Of a stretch of DNA of 64,000 nucleotides, positions 26,095 through 35,976 are shown piece after piece. The notes under the pieces are model-generated. The model was not told where the DNA came from, did not search any database, and saw only the letters and a program-made list of their open reading frames with translations. Origin of the DNA: Mycolicibacterium rhodesiae NBB3 (GTDB taxonomy: Bacteria; Actinomycetota; Actinomycetes; Mycobacteriales; Mycobacteriaceae); the NCBI RefSeq assembly GCF_000230895.2, contig NC_016604.1:3596001-3660000 (forward strand), given 5' to 3'. Made by a program: the position numbers and the translations under genes. How positions within the stretch are numbered: the first letter of the stretch is position 1; the number at the start of each line of letters is the position of its first letter.

Positions 26095-27222
26095 GTGATC
26101 AGCGTCCTCGCGCGCCTGGCGTGGACGTACCTGGTGCCCAATGGGGCCAACTTCGTCGACCTCCACGTCTACGTGGGCGGGGCAGGCATGCTCGATGGCC
26201 CCGGCACGCTGTACGACTACGTCTACGCAGACCAGACGCCGGACTTCCCGCTGCCGTTCACATATCCGCCGTTCGCGGCGATCGTGTTCTACCCGCTGCA
26301 CCTGCTGCCGTTCGGGGCCGTCGCCTTCGCGTGGCAACTCGGTATCTTCGCGGCGCTGTACGGGGTGGTGCGGCTCAGTCAGCGGCTGCTGGACTTGGGA
26401 TCGGGTAACCCTCGAACGGCGATGCTGTGGACGGCCGTCGGCATCTGGATCGAACCGCTGCGCAGTACGTTCGACTACGGGCAGATCAACGTGCTGTTGG
26501 TGCTCGCGGTGCTATATGCGGTGTACAGCACGCGATGGTGGGTCTCGGGGTTACTCGTCGGCCTCGCCGCCGGGGTGAAACTGACGCCTGCCGCGTCGGG
26601 CCTCTACTTCCTCGGTGCCCGGCGGTGGGCGGCCGTCGCGTTCTCGGCGGTCGTGTTCCTTGCCACGGTGGGCATCTCGTGGCTGATCATCGGTGACGAA
26701 ACCCGTTTCTATTTCACGAAATTGCTGGGCGACGCGTCCCGAGTGGGGCCGATCGGAACGTCGTTCAACCAGTCGTGGCGCGGCGGGATTTCCAGGATTC
26801 TCGGGCACGACGCGGGCTACGGACCGCTGGTGCTGGCCGGCATCGCCGTGACTGCGGTGCTTGCGGTGTTGGCGTGGCGCGCGATCGGCGGGGCGTCGGA
26901 CCGGCTCGGCGCGATCGTCATCGTGCAACTGTTCGGTCTGCTGCTGTCGCCGATCTCGTGGACACACCACTGGGTGTGGTTGATCCCGCTGATGATCTGG
27001 CTACTGCACGGTCCGCTGCGGGAGCGACTGGGCGCCCGCGTGCTGGGCTGGGGGTGGCTGGTGTTGACCCTGGTGGGGGTGCCGTGGCTGCTCAGCTTCG
27101 CGCAGCCGACGATCTGGGTCATCCCGCGGCCGTGGTACCTGGCCTGGGCAGGGATGGTCTACATCGTCGCGACGCTGGCGACGTTGGCGTGGATCGCGGC
27201 TACTGGCCGACGATCGCGTTGA
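26095..27222 (+). CDS. pimE: Polyprenol-phosphate-mannose-dependent alpha-(1-2)-mannosyltransferase PimE
   Basis: 375 aa from the first canonical start, GTG at 26095. GT-C (GT87) membrane enzyme that adds the fifth mannose to phosphatidylinositol mannosides on the periplasmic face. The family catalytic Asp is in NFVDLHVYV (Asp22 here, Asp58 in M. tuberculosis), and about ten further membrane segments follow. The same frame is open and similar to M. tuberculosis PimE upstream to 25999 without any ATG, GTG or TTG, and the GTG cuts into TM1, so the true start is probably upstream, possibly ATA at 26020 (see findings). The 3' end overlaps the pterin dehydratase gene. Confidence 0.9.
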   Translation: MISVLARLAWTYLVPNGANFVDLHVYVGGAGMLDGPGTLYDYVYADQTPDFPLPFTYPPFAAIVFYPLHLLPFGAVAFAWQLGIFAALYGVVRLSQRLLDLGSGNPRTAMLWTAVGIWIEPLRSTFDYGQINVLLVLAVLYAVYSTRWWVSGLLVGLAAGVKLTPAASGLYFLGARRWAAVAFSAVVFLATVGISWLIIGDETRFYFTKLLGDASRVGPIGTSFNQSWRGGISRILGHDAGYGPLVLAGIAVTAVLAVLAWRAIGGASDRLGAIVIVQLFGLLLSPISWTHHWVWLIPLMIWLLHGPLRERLGARVLGWGWLVLTLVGVPWLLSFAQPTIWVIPRPWYLAWAGMVYIVATLATLAWIAATGRRSR

Positions 27223-27484
27223 TCTCTTTCGCCATCTCGACGTCCTTGTCGGTGATACCGCCTTCGGAGTGCGTCACCAATGCGAAAGTCACTGTCCGCC
27301 AACGGATATCGATGTCGGGGTGATGGTCTTTTGCCTCGGCCTTCTCGCCGACGCGCCGCACCGCTTCGATGCCGTCGAGGAAGGCTCCGAATTTGATCGA
27401 TCGGCGTAAGGCGCCGTCGGCGCGCTCCCAGCCGTCGAGGTCGGGCAGTGCGGCGTCCACTTGGTCGTCCGTCAAAACAGCCAT
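27200..27484 (-). CDS. Pterin-4-alpha-carbinolamine dehydratase
   Basis: 94 aa, the usual PCD length. The active-site motif [16 protein letters not shown] (residues about 49-64) and the C-terminal [19 protein letters not shown] are diagnostic. The enzyme dehydrates 4a-hydroxytetrahydropterin; in mycobacteria, without an evident aromatic amino acid hydroxylase, the role is unclear and may concern molybdopterin or pterin salvage. It corresponds to Rv1159A. It overlaps the pimE 3' end by 23 bp on the opposite strand. TACCGT 7 bases before the ATG predicts a leaderless mRNA, divergent from mutT2. Confidence 0.9.
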   Translation of the reverse strand: MAVLTDDQVDAALPDLDGWERADGALRRSIKFGAFLDGIEAVRRVGEKAEAKDHHPDIDIRWRTVTFALVTHSEGGITDKDVEMAKEINAIVGQ

Positions 27485-27511
27485 GCTTTCGACGGTATAC
27501 CTTCACCGGTG

Positions 27512-27901
27512 ATGCCTAGTCAGACCGTCGTCGCGGGTGCGTTGATCGCGGGCAACACCCTGTTGGTCGCACAACGTGACAGGCCGCCAGAGCTCGCCGG
27601 CCTGTGGGAGTTACCGGGTGGCAAGGTGGCCGCAGGCGAAACCGACGAGGCGGCCCTCGCCCGTGAGCTCAAGGAGGAACTCGGCGTCGACGTGACCGTC
27701 GGCGCCCGCCTCGGCGCCGAAGTTGCCCTGACCCCGACGATGGCTCTGCGCGCCTACCGGGTCACCCAGACCGGCGGCACCTTGGCGCCCAACGATCACC
27801 GCGCCCTGCGCTGGATCACCGTCGACGAGCTCGACGACCTGGATTGGGTGCCCGCCGACCGTACGTGGGTGGCCGAACTGCGCGCCGCGCTGGCGAACTA
27901 A
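27512..27901 (+). CDS. mutT2: NUDIX nucleotide hydrolase MutT2
   Basis: 129 aa from ATG 27512 (a GTG directly before it is possible). The Nudix box is complete: GGKVAAGETDEAALAREL followed by KEELGV at about residues 34-57. Start MPSQTVVAGALIAGNTLLVAQR and end DLDWVPADRTWVAELR fit MutT2 (Rv1160), which hydrolyses 8-oxo-dGTP, dCTP and 5-methyl-dCTP to sanitise the nucleotide pool. It is divergent from the pterin dehydratase gene and shares a GGTATACC core between the two -10 regions. In M. tuberculosis narGHJI follows; here a membrane protein does. Confidence 0.92.
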   Translation: MPSQTVVAGALIAGNTLLVAQRDRPPELAGLWELPGGKVAAGETDEAALARELKEELGVDVTVGARLGAEVALTPTMALRAYRVTQTGGTLAPNDHRALRWITVDELDDLDWVPADRTWVAELRAALAN

Positions 27902-28009
27902 ACCACCTATCAACCGTCTCGGGACGCCGGCAGTTTCGCGTTCCTCGCCGGCAGGCGTTCGTCTGATGTTCGGCCCTTATCTCGTCTGCTCACATTATTG
28001 TTCCGGTCC

Positions 28010-29086
28010 ATGCGGGTGCTGCGGTTCATCTGGCGGGGGGTGCTGGCCTTCGACCGGGTCGGCAGTCGGATACCGCAACTCATCCAGATCTGGCTGATCG
28101 AATTCTTCTTCGCCGTGCCGCTGATGTTCTTCATCGGCAAGCTCATCGACATCCGCGGCGCGTTCGGCGTGCCGGGAACCGGTGAGTCGCTGCCCGGTGT
28201 CTTCTGGGGCGCTCTCGTGCTCTCGCTGGTTTGCGGTTTCTTCTTCTTCCGCAGTTTGGTTCGGCCGCGGGTGGTACGCGGGTCGTGGACGCCGGTGGTC
28301 AGTGCCGACGTCGGTGACTTCACGGTCTACGGCGTCAATCGGCAGTGGACGACCAGCTATGACTACCTGACCAGCCATCCGTCGTATGCGCTCCTCCTGC
28401 TCATCACCGCCCCCATCCCGGCCACGATGGTGCTGATGACCATCAACCACGGTGACAGCACTTTCTATTGGAGAGTCTCAGGCGTCGTCGGGCTGATCAT
28501 TCTGGCGCTGATGGCGCTTGCGCGCCTATTGGCTTGGTACGTCTTCCGATTCGGTCGCAGCCAACTGGGCAACCAGGCCGACGCCAAGGGCATCTCGGTG
28601 CGCCGATTGGGGTGGGAGATCGCGTGGAAACCCGTGCTGATGCTGATGGTCGTGATGTACGCGATCGTGTGCATCCCGCTCGGGATCATGTTCTGGCAGC
28701 AGGACCGCAAGATCGCTGCGCTTCCCGTCGTCACGGTCGACGACACCGCCGATGCAGGCCGCTACTTCCGCGTCGAGGGCGCTCTCGCTTCTGAGCCGGT
28801 GTACTGGGCGCCGCGGGGGACGGGCCGCGGCGGCAACAACTACTCGGGCGCCGGTGTTCTCGTCGAATTGCCCTCCGGGGGAGAGGCATTGTTGCTTGCC
28901 GAATCGCTGTCGGTACCCGACTTCCATGGCGTCATGGATGACGTCCGAAATGGTGAGATCAAGACTCAGGGCAAGGTGATCGACACCATCACCGATGACC
29001 AGGAGGAGTACTACGGCTTCGACACGAACGACTTCCCTGAGCCGCCCACCGACGGTCGCGTGATGCTGTTGTTGTCCTACCCCTGA
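28010..29086 (+). CDS. Integral membrane protein of unknown function
   Basis: 358 aa from ATG at 28010 (a TTG at 27998 would add 4 residues). Membrane segments are visible at about 24-44, 61-81, 126-144, 155-178 and 207-230. The C-terminal 125 residues are soluble and beta-rich with TVDDTADAGRYFRVEGALASEPVYWAPRGTGRGGNNYSGAGVLVELPSGG, ending in an acidic stretch DTNDFPEPPTDG. The family is not recognised. No catalytic motif was found. It stands alone between mutT2 and a convergent P450 gene, in the place where M. tuberculosis carries narGHJI. Confidence 0.75.
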   Translation: MRVLRFIWRGVLAFDRVGSRIPQLIQIWLIEFFFAVPLMFFIGKLIDIRGAFGVPGTGESLPGVFWGALVLSLVCGFFFFRSLVRPRVVRGSWTPVVSADVGDFTVYGVNRQWTTSYDYLTSHPSYALLLLITAPIPATMVLMTINHGDSTFYWRVSGVVGLIILALMALARLLAWYVFRFGRSQLGNQADAKGISVRRLGWEIAWKPVLMLMVVMYAIVCIPLGIMFWQQDRKIAALPVVTVDDTADAGRYFRVEGALASEPVYWAPRGTGRGGNNYSGAGVLVELPSGGEALLLAESLSVPDFHGVMDDVRNGEIKTQGKVIDTITDDQEEYYGFDTNDFPEPPTDGRVMLLLSYP

Positions 29087-29119
29087 TGTTGGTTGCCGCC
29101 CGATGATCGCCAGCTGTCC

Positions 29120-29164
29120 TAACGGGTTGATCGCACGTGTCTGGTGCAGGTGAACAACCCGCTA
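29120..29164. terminator. Inverted repeat between convergent genes
   Basis: TAACGGGTTG (29120-29129) and CAACCCGCTA (29155-29164) pair at 9 of 10 positions across a 25-base loop that itself contains a GCAC/GTGC pair. It lies in the 110-bp gap between the membrane protein stop and the P450 stop, and probably serves both. There is no T-run. Confidence 0.4.
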
Positions 29165-29196
29165 AGCGCTCGACGGTCAGAAATGCTGCTGCTGTT

Positions 29197-30486
29197 CTAG
29201 CGAGCGACGGCCCGCACCGGCACCGATGTCGGACCGGACAGTGACGGCGTCGTCGTCCATGCCACCGGTCCTGCCAGCTCGAGGCCCGAGACCCGATCGA
29301 ACAATCCGTTGAGGGCGACAGCCACTTCGAGTCGCGCCAGGTGCGCCCCCATGCAGAAGTGCGCACCGTGACCGAAGCCGGTGTGACCGATGGGTTTTCG
29401 TTCGACATCGAACCTATCGGGATCGTCGAAGCGCTGCGGGTCGCGATTGGCTCCGGCGTAGAACAGCACCACCCGGGAACGAGCGGGAATCACGGTGCCG
29501 GCTATCTCGTATGGCACCAGCGCGGTGCGCGTCACCCACTGCACCGGCGAGCCCCAGCGCAGTGTCTCCTCGACGGCCGCCGGAATCAGATCGCGGTTAT
29601 CCCGCAGCCGCGCATACAGTTCCGGGTCCTCAGCCAACTGAATGAGCAGGATGCCGAGCAGATTGGTGGTGGTCTCATTGCCTGCGACCAGCACCAGCAG
29701 CGCGGCGCTGAGCGCCTCGACCGAGGTCATCTCGCCCGTGGTCAGCGCCTTGCTGAGACCGCTGAGGACGTCGCCGCGGTCGTCGCGGCGGCGCAGGCGC
29801 AGCTCGTCGAGGATGAGGTTGCGCAACGACAGGATGCCCGGCAGTGCATGGCCGATCGTGTAGGTGATCCCGCCGAGCGAACGCGCACCGAACAGCGCCG
29901 TGACGCCGTTGGACCACACCCGGAAGTCGCGCCAACGGGAGCGGTCGATGCCCAGCAGCAGTGCGATCGCCGACACCGGCAGCGGCACCGTCAGCGTAGG
30001 CACCAGGTCCACGACGTCCCCACGGGCGAGCGCGTCGACGCTCGGGTCGACGAATTGCGCAAGCGATCCTTGGAGTCGACGCATCGCCGACGGCGTGAAG
30101 TACGGCGCTGTCACGCGCCGCAGTCGCGCGTGGTCGGGATCATCGGTGGTGGCCACACTGGGCAGCACGGTGGAACGCAGCAGGATTCCCGACCCCGACG
30201 ACAACACGTCGTGGGCGCGTGCCGCAGCCGTGACGTCTTCGTGCCGGGCCACCATCCAGACGTTGAGGTTCTCGTTGACGTGCACGGGATCTTCACGCAG
30301 CCGCTCCATCGCGGGGAACGGATCCCTGATCACCTCGGGTGCGGTGGGATCGAAACGCGTCCGGGGCACCCTTGTCGGGGCCGAGCCGACCCGGGCCCGC
30401 CGCAGGTCCCGGATCGCACCCTGGCCGACCATCATGGAGAAGTCGCGCAGCGTCGAGGAGACCACCGGCAGCGTCGTCGCTCGCAT
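29197..30486 (-). CDS. Cytochrome P450
   Basis: 429 aa from ATG at 30486 (MRATTLPVV); the frame is open upstream to 30573. P450 hallmarks are complete: I-helix VAGNETTTNLLG (oxygen-activating Thr), ExxR in VEETLRWGSP, and the heme loop FGHGAHFCMGAHLA with Cys378. Length and sequence fit bacterial class I P450s that need a ferredoxin and reductase; fdxC is elsewhere in the window but no link is shown. Substrate unknown. It is divergent from a frameshifted AraC regulator, with a 27-bp palindrome just upstream of the start. Confidence 0.9.
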   Translation of the reverse strand: MRATTLPVVSSTLRDFSMMVGQGAIRDLRRARVGSAPTRVPRTRFDPTAPEVIRDPFPAMERLREDPVHVNENLNVWMVARHEDVTAAARAHDVLSSGSGILLRSTVLPSVATTDDPDHARLRRVTAPYFTPSAMRRLQGSLAQFVDPSVDALARGDVVDLVPTLTVPLPVSAIALLLGIDRSRWRDFRVWSNGVTALFGARSLGGITYTIGHALPGILSLRNLILDELRLRRRDDRGDVLSGLSKALTTGEMTSVEALSAALLVLVAGNETTTNLLGILLIQLAEDPELYARLRDNRDLIPAAVEETLRWGSPVQWVTRTALVPYEIAGTVIPARSRVVLFYAGANRDPQRFDDPDRFDVERKPIGHTGFGHGAHFCMGAHLARLEVAVALNGLFDRVSGLELAGPVAWTTTPSLSGPTSVPVRAVAR

Positions 30487-30496
30487 ATCAGCAAGG

Positions 30497-30523
30497 ATGT
30501 CGCTGCGGACGCGGGAGCGACAT
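30497..30523. promoter_or_regulatory. 27-bp palindrome between P450 and AraC genes
   Basis: Perfect 8-bp arms ATGTCGCT (30497-30504) and AGCGACAT (30516-30523) separated by 11 bases, one helical turn centre to centre plus. It sits 11 bp upstream of the P450 start and 60 bp upstream of the AraC gene, a good place for an operator controlling both. Which regulator binds is unknown. Confidence 0.4.
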
Positions 30524-30582
30524 GATCGCCGCGGCCAAACAGGTGGTCGATTCGGCCAACCACATGGCTCCAACGGCCGCGC

Positions 30583-31643
30583 GTGACACTATCGCAGGCG
30601 ATGGTGGCCACCAAGAGTCCGGCGGGCATCCGCTACGCGTTCGCGCTCGCCCGCGAGGCCGGCGTGCCGTGCCAACGGCTGCTGGCCGGTACGGGCTGGA
30701 GCGAAAACGGGGTGGTGGCCGCGGGCTATCGCATCGATCAGAACGACGAGTTCGTCATGACCGCCAACCTCATTCGCGAACTGGGCGACCCGGTGGTGGC
30801 GGGGATCAGCGTGGGCGGCGGTTTCACCGTCGGGGACCTGGGCATCTGGGGCTACGCGTTGCTCTCCAGTGCCGACGCCGGCGAGGCCCTGACCGTCGCG
30901 CTGGCCTACGCGACGTTGTCGCCGACGGTGTTCAACCCCCAGTCGGTGGCGATGGGCGACGTGGCGACCGTCGTGTTGCGATACGAGCATCTGCCGGTCG
31001 ACGTCCGCGAATACTATGCGGCGCGAGACCTCTCGGCTCTTCCGCTGTTGCTGCGGATGTCCGGCCTGGCGAAGGCGCCGCTGTCGGTGGAAGTTCCCTT
31101 CGACGGTCAGCAGGGTGAGCTGCTGCGCACCGCCCTGCAACCGTTCGACGTGGAAACGGGTGCGGCGCAATATCGGTTCCGCATACCGGCCGAAGCGTTG
31201 ACACTGCGTCTGCCGACCGCGGATCCGGTCACTCGCGCCGCGTGTGCACGTGAATGCGAGCGCCTGGTGCACACCCTGGAGTCGGCCCCCACGCTGACGG
31301 CCACCGTGCGGTCCAGGTTCGCCCAGACTCCCGAGGACATGCCCAGCATCGAGGAGTTGGCCGCCGAACTGCACATGAGCACCCGCACGCTACGCCGTCA
31401 GCTCGACTACGAGCACACCTCCTACCGTGAGTTGCGCAACGACGTCGCTCACCGGATTGCCGTCGATTGCTCAGCGTCGTAGGGCTTTCGGTCAACGAGG
31501 TGGCTCGTCGGCTCGGTTACAGCGACACCACGGCGTTCTCACACGCGTTCCGGCGCTGGACGGGCAAGCCGGCCAGTGACTTCCGGTCGAGCGCTCAGTA
31601 CCGAAGCGAATCGGTGAGCACCCGCACCCGCGCATCCGGATGA
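30583..31643 (+). pseudogene. AraC-family regulator with a frameshift in the HTH domain
   Basis: The reading frame from GTG 30583 encodes an Arabinose_bd-type N-terminal domain (about residues 30-220) and the first helix-turn-helix (SIEELAAELHMSTRTLRRQL), but hits TAG at 31480 right after RIAVD. The expected continuation LLSVVGLSVNEVARRLGYSD and AFSHAFRRWTGKPASDFR is present in another frame from 31467 to TGA at 31641-31643. One base is missing near 31465-31467. Repaired, the protein would have about 353 residues. This is either a true pseudogene or a sequencing error; the short product of 299 aa would lack the second HTH. Divergent from the P450 gene. Confidence 0.82.
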
Positions 31644-31861
31644 GTGACCGCGTGCAGCGGGTGCAGCAAGAGCGGGTGGCGGCAATGCGGGCAGGACGCC
31701 TGTGGCTCTCTCGTCGACGCTGTGGTCAGGTGATGGCACGCGGAGCAATGCACCACGTGAAATCGGCCCATCCAGTTGAGCAAGCCGAGGTAGATCGCCA
31801 GCGTCGCGGCCGACGCCACCACAAAGATCAGCGCAATGGTCGCAACCTCGTAAACCGTCAC
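31595..31861 (-). CDS. Small membrane protein with a zinc-ribbon-like motif (88 aa)
   Basis: 88 aa from GTG at 31861, preceded by a consensus GGAGGT with 6-base spacing; the frame continues upstream to 31882 but lacks this signal. One hydrophobic segment at about residues 4-30 (ATIALIFVVASAATLAIYLGLL) is followed by a cytoplasmic or external region with two CxxC pairs (CSAC and CPHC, 20 residues apart) and several His, typical of a zinc ribbon. Function unknown. Its 3' end overlaps the broken AraC gene by 49 bp on the opposite strand. Confidence 0.7.
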   Translation of the reverse strand: MTVYEVATIALIFVVASAATLAIYLGLLNWMGRFHVVHCSACHHLTTASTREPQASCPHCRHPLLLHPLHAVTHPDARVRVLTDSLRY

Positions 31862-31923
31862 ATCGGCACCTCCAAACCGCACCTGAACACGCCTGACGGA
31901 TGCTTCAAAGGTACTCCGGGGGC

Positions 31924-32091
31924 TCAGCTCTTGCGGGCGCGCCGGTAGATCTTTTCGAGCTCTTTACCGCGTACGCCGACCATTTCGGCCTTACGCACTT
32001 TGTGCAGTACCAGCGGGCATTTCTTGCACCGGGGCTTGCTGCGGCAGCACTTTTTCTTCGGTTTTATGTCGAGCAGCTTGCTGGCCTTCAC
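31924..32091 (-). CDS. Small basic Cys-rich protein (55 aa), conserved-looking
   Basis: 55 aa from GTG at 32091 (VKASKLLDIKPKKKCCRSKP and onwards); upstream the frame runs to 32139. Four Cys occur in CCRSKPRCKKC, surrounded by Lys/Arg, and the C-terminus is a basic helix (GVRGKELEKIYRRARKS). Composition suggests binding of RNA, DNA or a metal. It is divergent from typA with 56 bp between starts. I recognise the pattern as a recurrent actinobacterial small protein but know no function. Confidence 0.65.
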   Translation of the reverse strand: MKASKLLDIKPKKKCCRSKPRCKKCPLVLHKVRKAEMVGVRGKELEKIYRRARKS

Positions 32092-32147
32092 GTGAGCTGT
32101 CTCTCTCGTTTTCGCGATTGACTGCCCGCACTGCGACACTTACCGGC

Positions 32148-34037
32148 GTGGATTTCAGGAATGTCGCCATTGTTGCGCACGTCGATCATGGGAAGACGAC
32201 CCTGGTCGATGCGATGCTGCGGCAATCCGGCGCCCTGACCCACCGCGGTGACGATGCCATCGAGCGGTTGATGGACTCCGGGGACCTGGAGAAGGAAAAG
32301 GGCATCACCATCCTGGCGAAGAACACCGCCGTCCACCGTCGCCACCCCGACGGCAGCATGACCGTCATCAACGTCATCGACACCCCCGGGCACGCCGATT
32401 TCGGGGGCGAGGTCGAACGTGGGCTGTCCATGGTCGACGGGGTCTTGCTGCTGGTCGACGCGTCCGAGGGCCCCCTGCCGCAGACCCGCTTCGTGCTGCG
32501 CAAGGCGCTGGCCGCGCATCTGCCGGTGATCCTGGTGGTCAACAAGACCGATCGGCCCGATGCCCGCATCGCCGAAGTGGTCTCCGACAGCCACGATCTG
32601 CTACTCGACGTCGCCTCAGACCTCGACGAGGAGGCCCAGAAGGCCGCCGAGGACGCGCTCGGGCTGCCCACGCTGTACGCCTCGGGCCGTGCCGGTATCG
32701 CCAGCACCGTCGAACCCGCCAACGGCGAGAACCCCGAGGGCGAGAATCTGGACCCGCTGTTCGACGTGCTTCTCGAACACATCCCGCCACCCAAGGGCGA
32801 CCCGGAGGCCCCGCTGCAGGCGCTGGTGACCAACCTCGACGCGTCCGCATTCCTGGGCCGCCTTGCGCTCATCCGGATCTACAAGGGCCGGCTGCGCAAG
32901 GGGCAACAGGTCGCGTGGATGCGGGAGGTCGACGGACACCCGGTCATCACGAACGCGAAGATCACCGAGCTGCTGGTGACCGAGGGCGTGGAACGCACCT
33001 CCACCGACGAGGCCATCGCGGGCGACATCGTCGCGGTGGCGGGCATTCCGGAGATCATGATCGGCGACACGCTGGCCGACACCGAGCACGCACACGCGCT
33101 GCCGCGCATCACCGTCGACGAGCCCGCGATCTCGGTGACCATCGGCACCAACACCTCACCGCTGGCGGGCAAGGTCTCCGGGCACAAGCTCACCGCGCGC
33201 ATGGTGAAGTCACGCCTGGACACCGAACTCGTCGGCAACGTGTCGATCAAGGTCGTCGACATCGACCGGCCCGACGCGTGGGAGGTGCAGGGCCGAGGTG
33301 AACTCGCACTGGCGGTGCTCGTCGAGCAGATGCGCCGCGAAGGCTTCGAGCTGACCGTGGGCAAGCCGCAGGTGGTCACCCGCACCATCGACGGCAAGCT
33401 GCACGAGCCGTTCGAGGCGATGACCATCGACTGTCCCGACGAGTTCGTCGGCGCGATCACCCAGTTGATGGCCGCTCGTAAGGGCCGGATGGAGGAGATG
33501 ACCAACCACGCCGCGGGGTGGGTGCGGATGGACTTCATCGTGCCCAGCCGCGGCCTGATCGGCTTCCGCACCGACTTCCTGACGCTGACCCGCGGCACCG
33601 GCATCGCCAACGCCGTATTCGACGGCTATCGCCCGTGGGCGGGTGAGATCCGTGCCCGCCACACCGGATCGCTGGTGTCGGACCGGTCCGGTTCGATCAC
33701 GCCGTTCGCCATGATTCAGCTGGCCGACCGCGGCCAGTTCTTCGTGGAGCCGGGCCAGGACACCTACGAGGGCCAGGTGGTCGGGATCAACCCGCGCGCC
33801 GAGGACCTCGACGTGAACGTGACGCGCGAGAAGAAGCTGACCAACATGCGCTCGTCGACGGCCGACGTCATGGAGACGCTGGCCCGTCCGCTCGAGTTGA
33901 CGCTTGAACAGGCGATGGAGTTCTGCGCCGAGGACGAGTGCGTCGAGGTCACGCCCGAGGTGGTTCGCGTCCGCAAGGTCGAACTGGATGCCACCTTGCG
34001 CGCCCGCGCGAAGTCCCGCGCCAAAGCCCGGGGCTAG
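32148..34037 (+). CDS. typA: Translational GTPase TypA/BipA
   Basis: 629 aa from GTG at 32148; a TTG at 32118 in frame would add 10 unlikely residues. GTPase motifs: AHVDHGKTT (G1, residues 9-17), DTPGHAD (G3), NKTD (G4). Domain order is EF-G-like: G domain to about 200, domain II, then domains III and V, and the BipA-specific C-terminal domain with [25 protein letters not shown]. It binds the 70S ribosome and acts in 50S assembly and stress adaptation. It is followed by lpqW as in Rv1165-Rv1166. GACACT 7 bases before the GTG may be its -10 box. Confidence 0.95.
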   Translation: MDFRNVAIVAHVDHGKTTLVDAMLRQSGALTHRGDDAIERLMDSGDLEKEKGITILAKNTAVHRRHPDGSMTVINVIDTPGHADFGGEVERGLSMVDGVLLLVDASEGPLPQTRFVLRKALAAHLPVILVVNKTDRPDARIAEVVSDSHDLLLDVASDLDEEAQKAAEDALGLPTLYASGRAGIASTVEPANGENPEGENLDPLFDVLLEHIPPPKGDPEAPLQALVTNLDASAFLGRLALIRIYKGRLRKGQQVAWMREVDGHPVITNAKITELLVTEGVERTSTDEAIAGDIVAVAGIPEIMIGDTLADTEHAHALPRITVDEPAISVTIGTNTSPLAGKVSGHKLTARMVKSRLDTELVGNVSIKVVDIDRPDAWEVQGRGELALAVLVEQMRREGFELTVGKPQVVTRTIDGKLHEPFEAMTIDCPDEFVGAITQLMAARKGRMEEMTNHAAGWVRMDFIVPSRGLIGFRTDFLTLTRGTGIANAVFDGYRPWAGEIRARHTGSLVSDRSGSITPFAMIQLADRGQFFVEPGQDTYEGQVVGINPRAEDLDVNVTREKKLTNMRSSTADVMETLARPLELTLEQAMEFCAEDECVEVTPEVVRVRKVELDATLRARAKSRAKARG

Positions 34038-34080
34038 CGCTGGCCGAGACGGCCGAGCGGCTGCCGATACCCTGAACAGC

Positions 34081-35964
34081 GTGCCGAGGCCCGTTCGCGT
34101 CATCATCGCGATATCCGCGCTGATGACGCTCCTGTCGGGCTGCACGGTCAGCCCCCCGCCTGCGCCGCAGAGCACAGACACCACGGAGACGGCGGCGCCG
34201 CCACCGCCGAAGGCGACGCAGATCATCATGGCCATCGACTGGATAGGTCCGGGCTTCAATCCGCACATGCTCGCCGATCAGTCGCCGGTCAACGCCGCGA
34301 TCAGTTCGCTGGTGCTACCCAGCTCGTTCCGGCCGGTGCCGGATCCGAAGACTCCGACGGGCTCGCGATGGGAGTTGGACGCCACGCTGCTCGACTCGGC
34401 CGAAGTGACGAGTCAGGACCCCTTCACCGTCACCTACAAGATCCGCCCGGAGGCGTCGTGGACGGACAACGCCCCGATCGGCGCCGACGACTTCTGGTAC
34501 CTGTGGCAGCAGATGGTCAGCCAGCCCGGCGTGGTCGACCCGGCCGGGTACGACCTCATCACCGGCGTGCAGTCGGTGGAGGGCGGCAAGACGGCGGTGG
34601 TGACCTTCTCGCAGCCGTATCCGGCGTGGCGCGAATTGTTCAACGACATCCTGCCCGCCCACATCGTCAAGGACATCCCCGGCGGTTTCGCGGCGGGCCT
34701 GGCACGCGCGCTGCCGGTGACCGGCGGCCAGTTCCGGGTGGAGAACATCGACCCTCAGCGCGACGAGATCCTGCTCGCGCGCAACGACCGCTACTGGAGC
34801 GCGCCCGCCAAACCCGACCTGATTCTGTTGCGTCGTGGTGGCGATGCCGCCGCACTCGCGGACTCGATCCGCAACGGTGACACCCAGGTCGCTCAGGTGC
34901 ACGGCGGTGCGGCCACCTTCGCGCAGCTGTCGGCGATTCCCGACGTGCGCACGGCGCGCATCGTCACACCACGCGTCATGCAGCTGTCGCTGCGGGCGCA
35001 GCAGCCTGCACTCGCGGATTCCCAAGTGCGGAAAGCCATCTTGGGCCTGCTGGACGTCGATCTGCTCGCGGCGGTCGGGGCCGGCGACGACAACACGGTG
35101 ACCCTGGCTCAGGCGCAGGTGCGATCGCCGTCCGACCCGGGCTACGTGCCGACCGCCCCGCCGGCGATCTCGAAGGGCGATGCGCTCGGGTTGCTGATCG
35201 ACGCCGGCTACGAGGTCGAGCCCGTCGAGACGCCCGCGCCGCCGACGCCCGGCACGCCTGGCCCTGACAACGACCGCGGCCGCATCATGAAAGACGGCGA
35301 CCCGCTGTCCCTGGTGATCGGCGTCGCCGCCAACGACCCGACGTCGGTTGCGGTCGCCAATACGGCCGCTGATCAACTGCGCAACGTGGGCATCGCCGCG
35401 TCGGTCTCGGCACTCGATCCGGTAGTGCTCTACGGAGATGCGTTGGCCAACAACCGCGTCGACGCCGTGGTGGGCTGGCATCAGGCGGGCGGTGACCTCG
35501 CGACCGCCCTCGCATCGCGGTACGGCTGCCGCGCGCTCGAGACGACAGCCGTGGCGACGGCCGAGCCGGGCACCTCTGCGCAGCCGACACCCACGTCCAC
35601 GACCACGACGACGTCGGCGAAGCCGAGCCCGACGACGACCCCCTCGACAGCGACCCCGACCAGCACCACCGCGAGCCCCGTCCCGGAGTCCGGCGAGCTG
35701 GTGCAGGCGCCGAGCAACATCACCGGTATTTGCGACCGCAGCATTCAACCCAAGATCGACGCCGCGCTCGACGGCAGCGAACCCATCGCCGCCGTCATCA
35801 CCGCCGTCGAACCACGACTGTGGAACCTCTCGACGGTGCTGCCGATCCTGCAGGACACCACGATCGTCGCCGCGGGCCCGAGCGTGCAGAACGTCAAGCT
35901 TTCCGGTGCGGTGCCGATCGGAATCGTCGGGGACGCGGGCACGTGGGTGAAAACCCGTCAGTGA
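34081..35964 (+). CDS. lpqW: Lipoprotein LpqW, regulator of PIM/lipomannan biosynthesis
   Basis: 627 aa from GTG. Lipoprotein signal with lipobox LLSGC (Cys21). The rest has the fold of periplasmic peptide-binding proteins (SBP_bac_5): [48 protein letters not shown]. LpqW controls the branch between polar PIMs and LM/LAM, and its mutants are suppressed by pimE mutations; pimE is 7 kb upstream. A Thr/Pro/Ser-rich linker (about residues 493-538) interrupts the C-terminal lobe. TACCCT at 34068-34073 with a 7-base gap to the GTG predicts a leaderless mRNA. Convergent with the ClC gene. Confidence 0.93.
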   Translation: MPRPVRVIIAISALMTLLSGCTVSPPPAPQSTDTTETAAPPPPKATQIIMAIDWIGPGFNPHMLADQSPVNAAISSLVLPSSFRPVPDPKTPTGSRWELDATLLDSAEVTSQDPFTVTYKIRPEASWTDNAPIGADDFWYLWQQMVSQPGVVDPAGYDLITGVQSVEGGKTAVVTFSQPYPAWRELFNDILPAHIVKDIPGGFAAGLARALPVTGGQFRVENIDPQRDEILLARNDRYWSAPAKPDLILLRRGGDAAALADSIRNGDTQVAQVHGGAATFAQLSAIPDVRTARIVTPRVMQLSLRAQQPALADSQVRKAILGLLDVDLLAAVGAGDDNTVTLAQAQVRSPSDPGYVPTAPPAISKGDALGLLIDAGYEVEPVETPAPPTPGTPGPDNDRGRIMKDGDPLSLVIGVAANDPTSVAVANTAADQLRNVGIAASVSALDPVVLYGDALANNRVDAVVGWHQAGGDLATALASRYGCRALETTAVATAEPGTSAQPTPTSTTTTTSAKPSPTTTPSTATPTSTTASPVPESGELVQAPSNITGICDRSIQPKIDAALDGSEPIAAVITAVEPRLWNLSTVLPILQDTTIVAAGPSVQNVKLSGAVPIGIVGDAGTWVKTRQ

Positions 35965-35976
35965 CAGGACAATTGA

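Noticed and set aside
26095-26097. GTG 26095 as the certain pimE start
   Set aside because: It is kept only as the first canonical codon; it truncates TM1 and the upstream frame keeps similarity to PimE, so it is not accepted as proven.
30583-31482. A complete 299-aa AraC regulator
   Set aside because: The frame ends before the second helix-turn-helix, which continues in another frame, so it was annotated as frameshifted.
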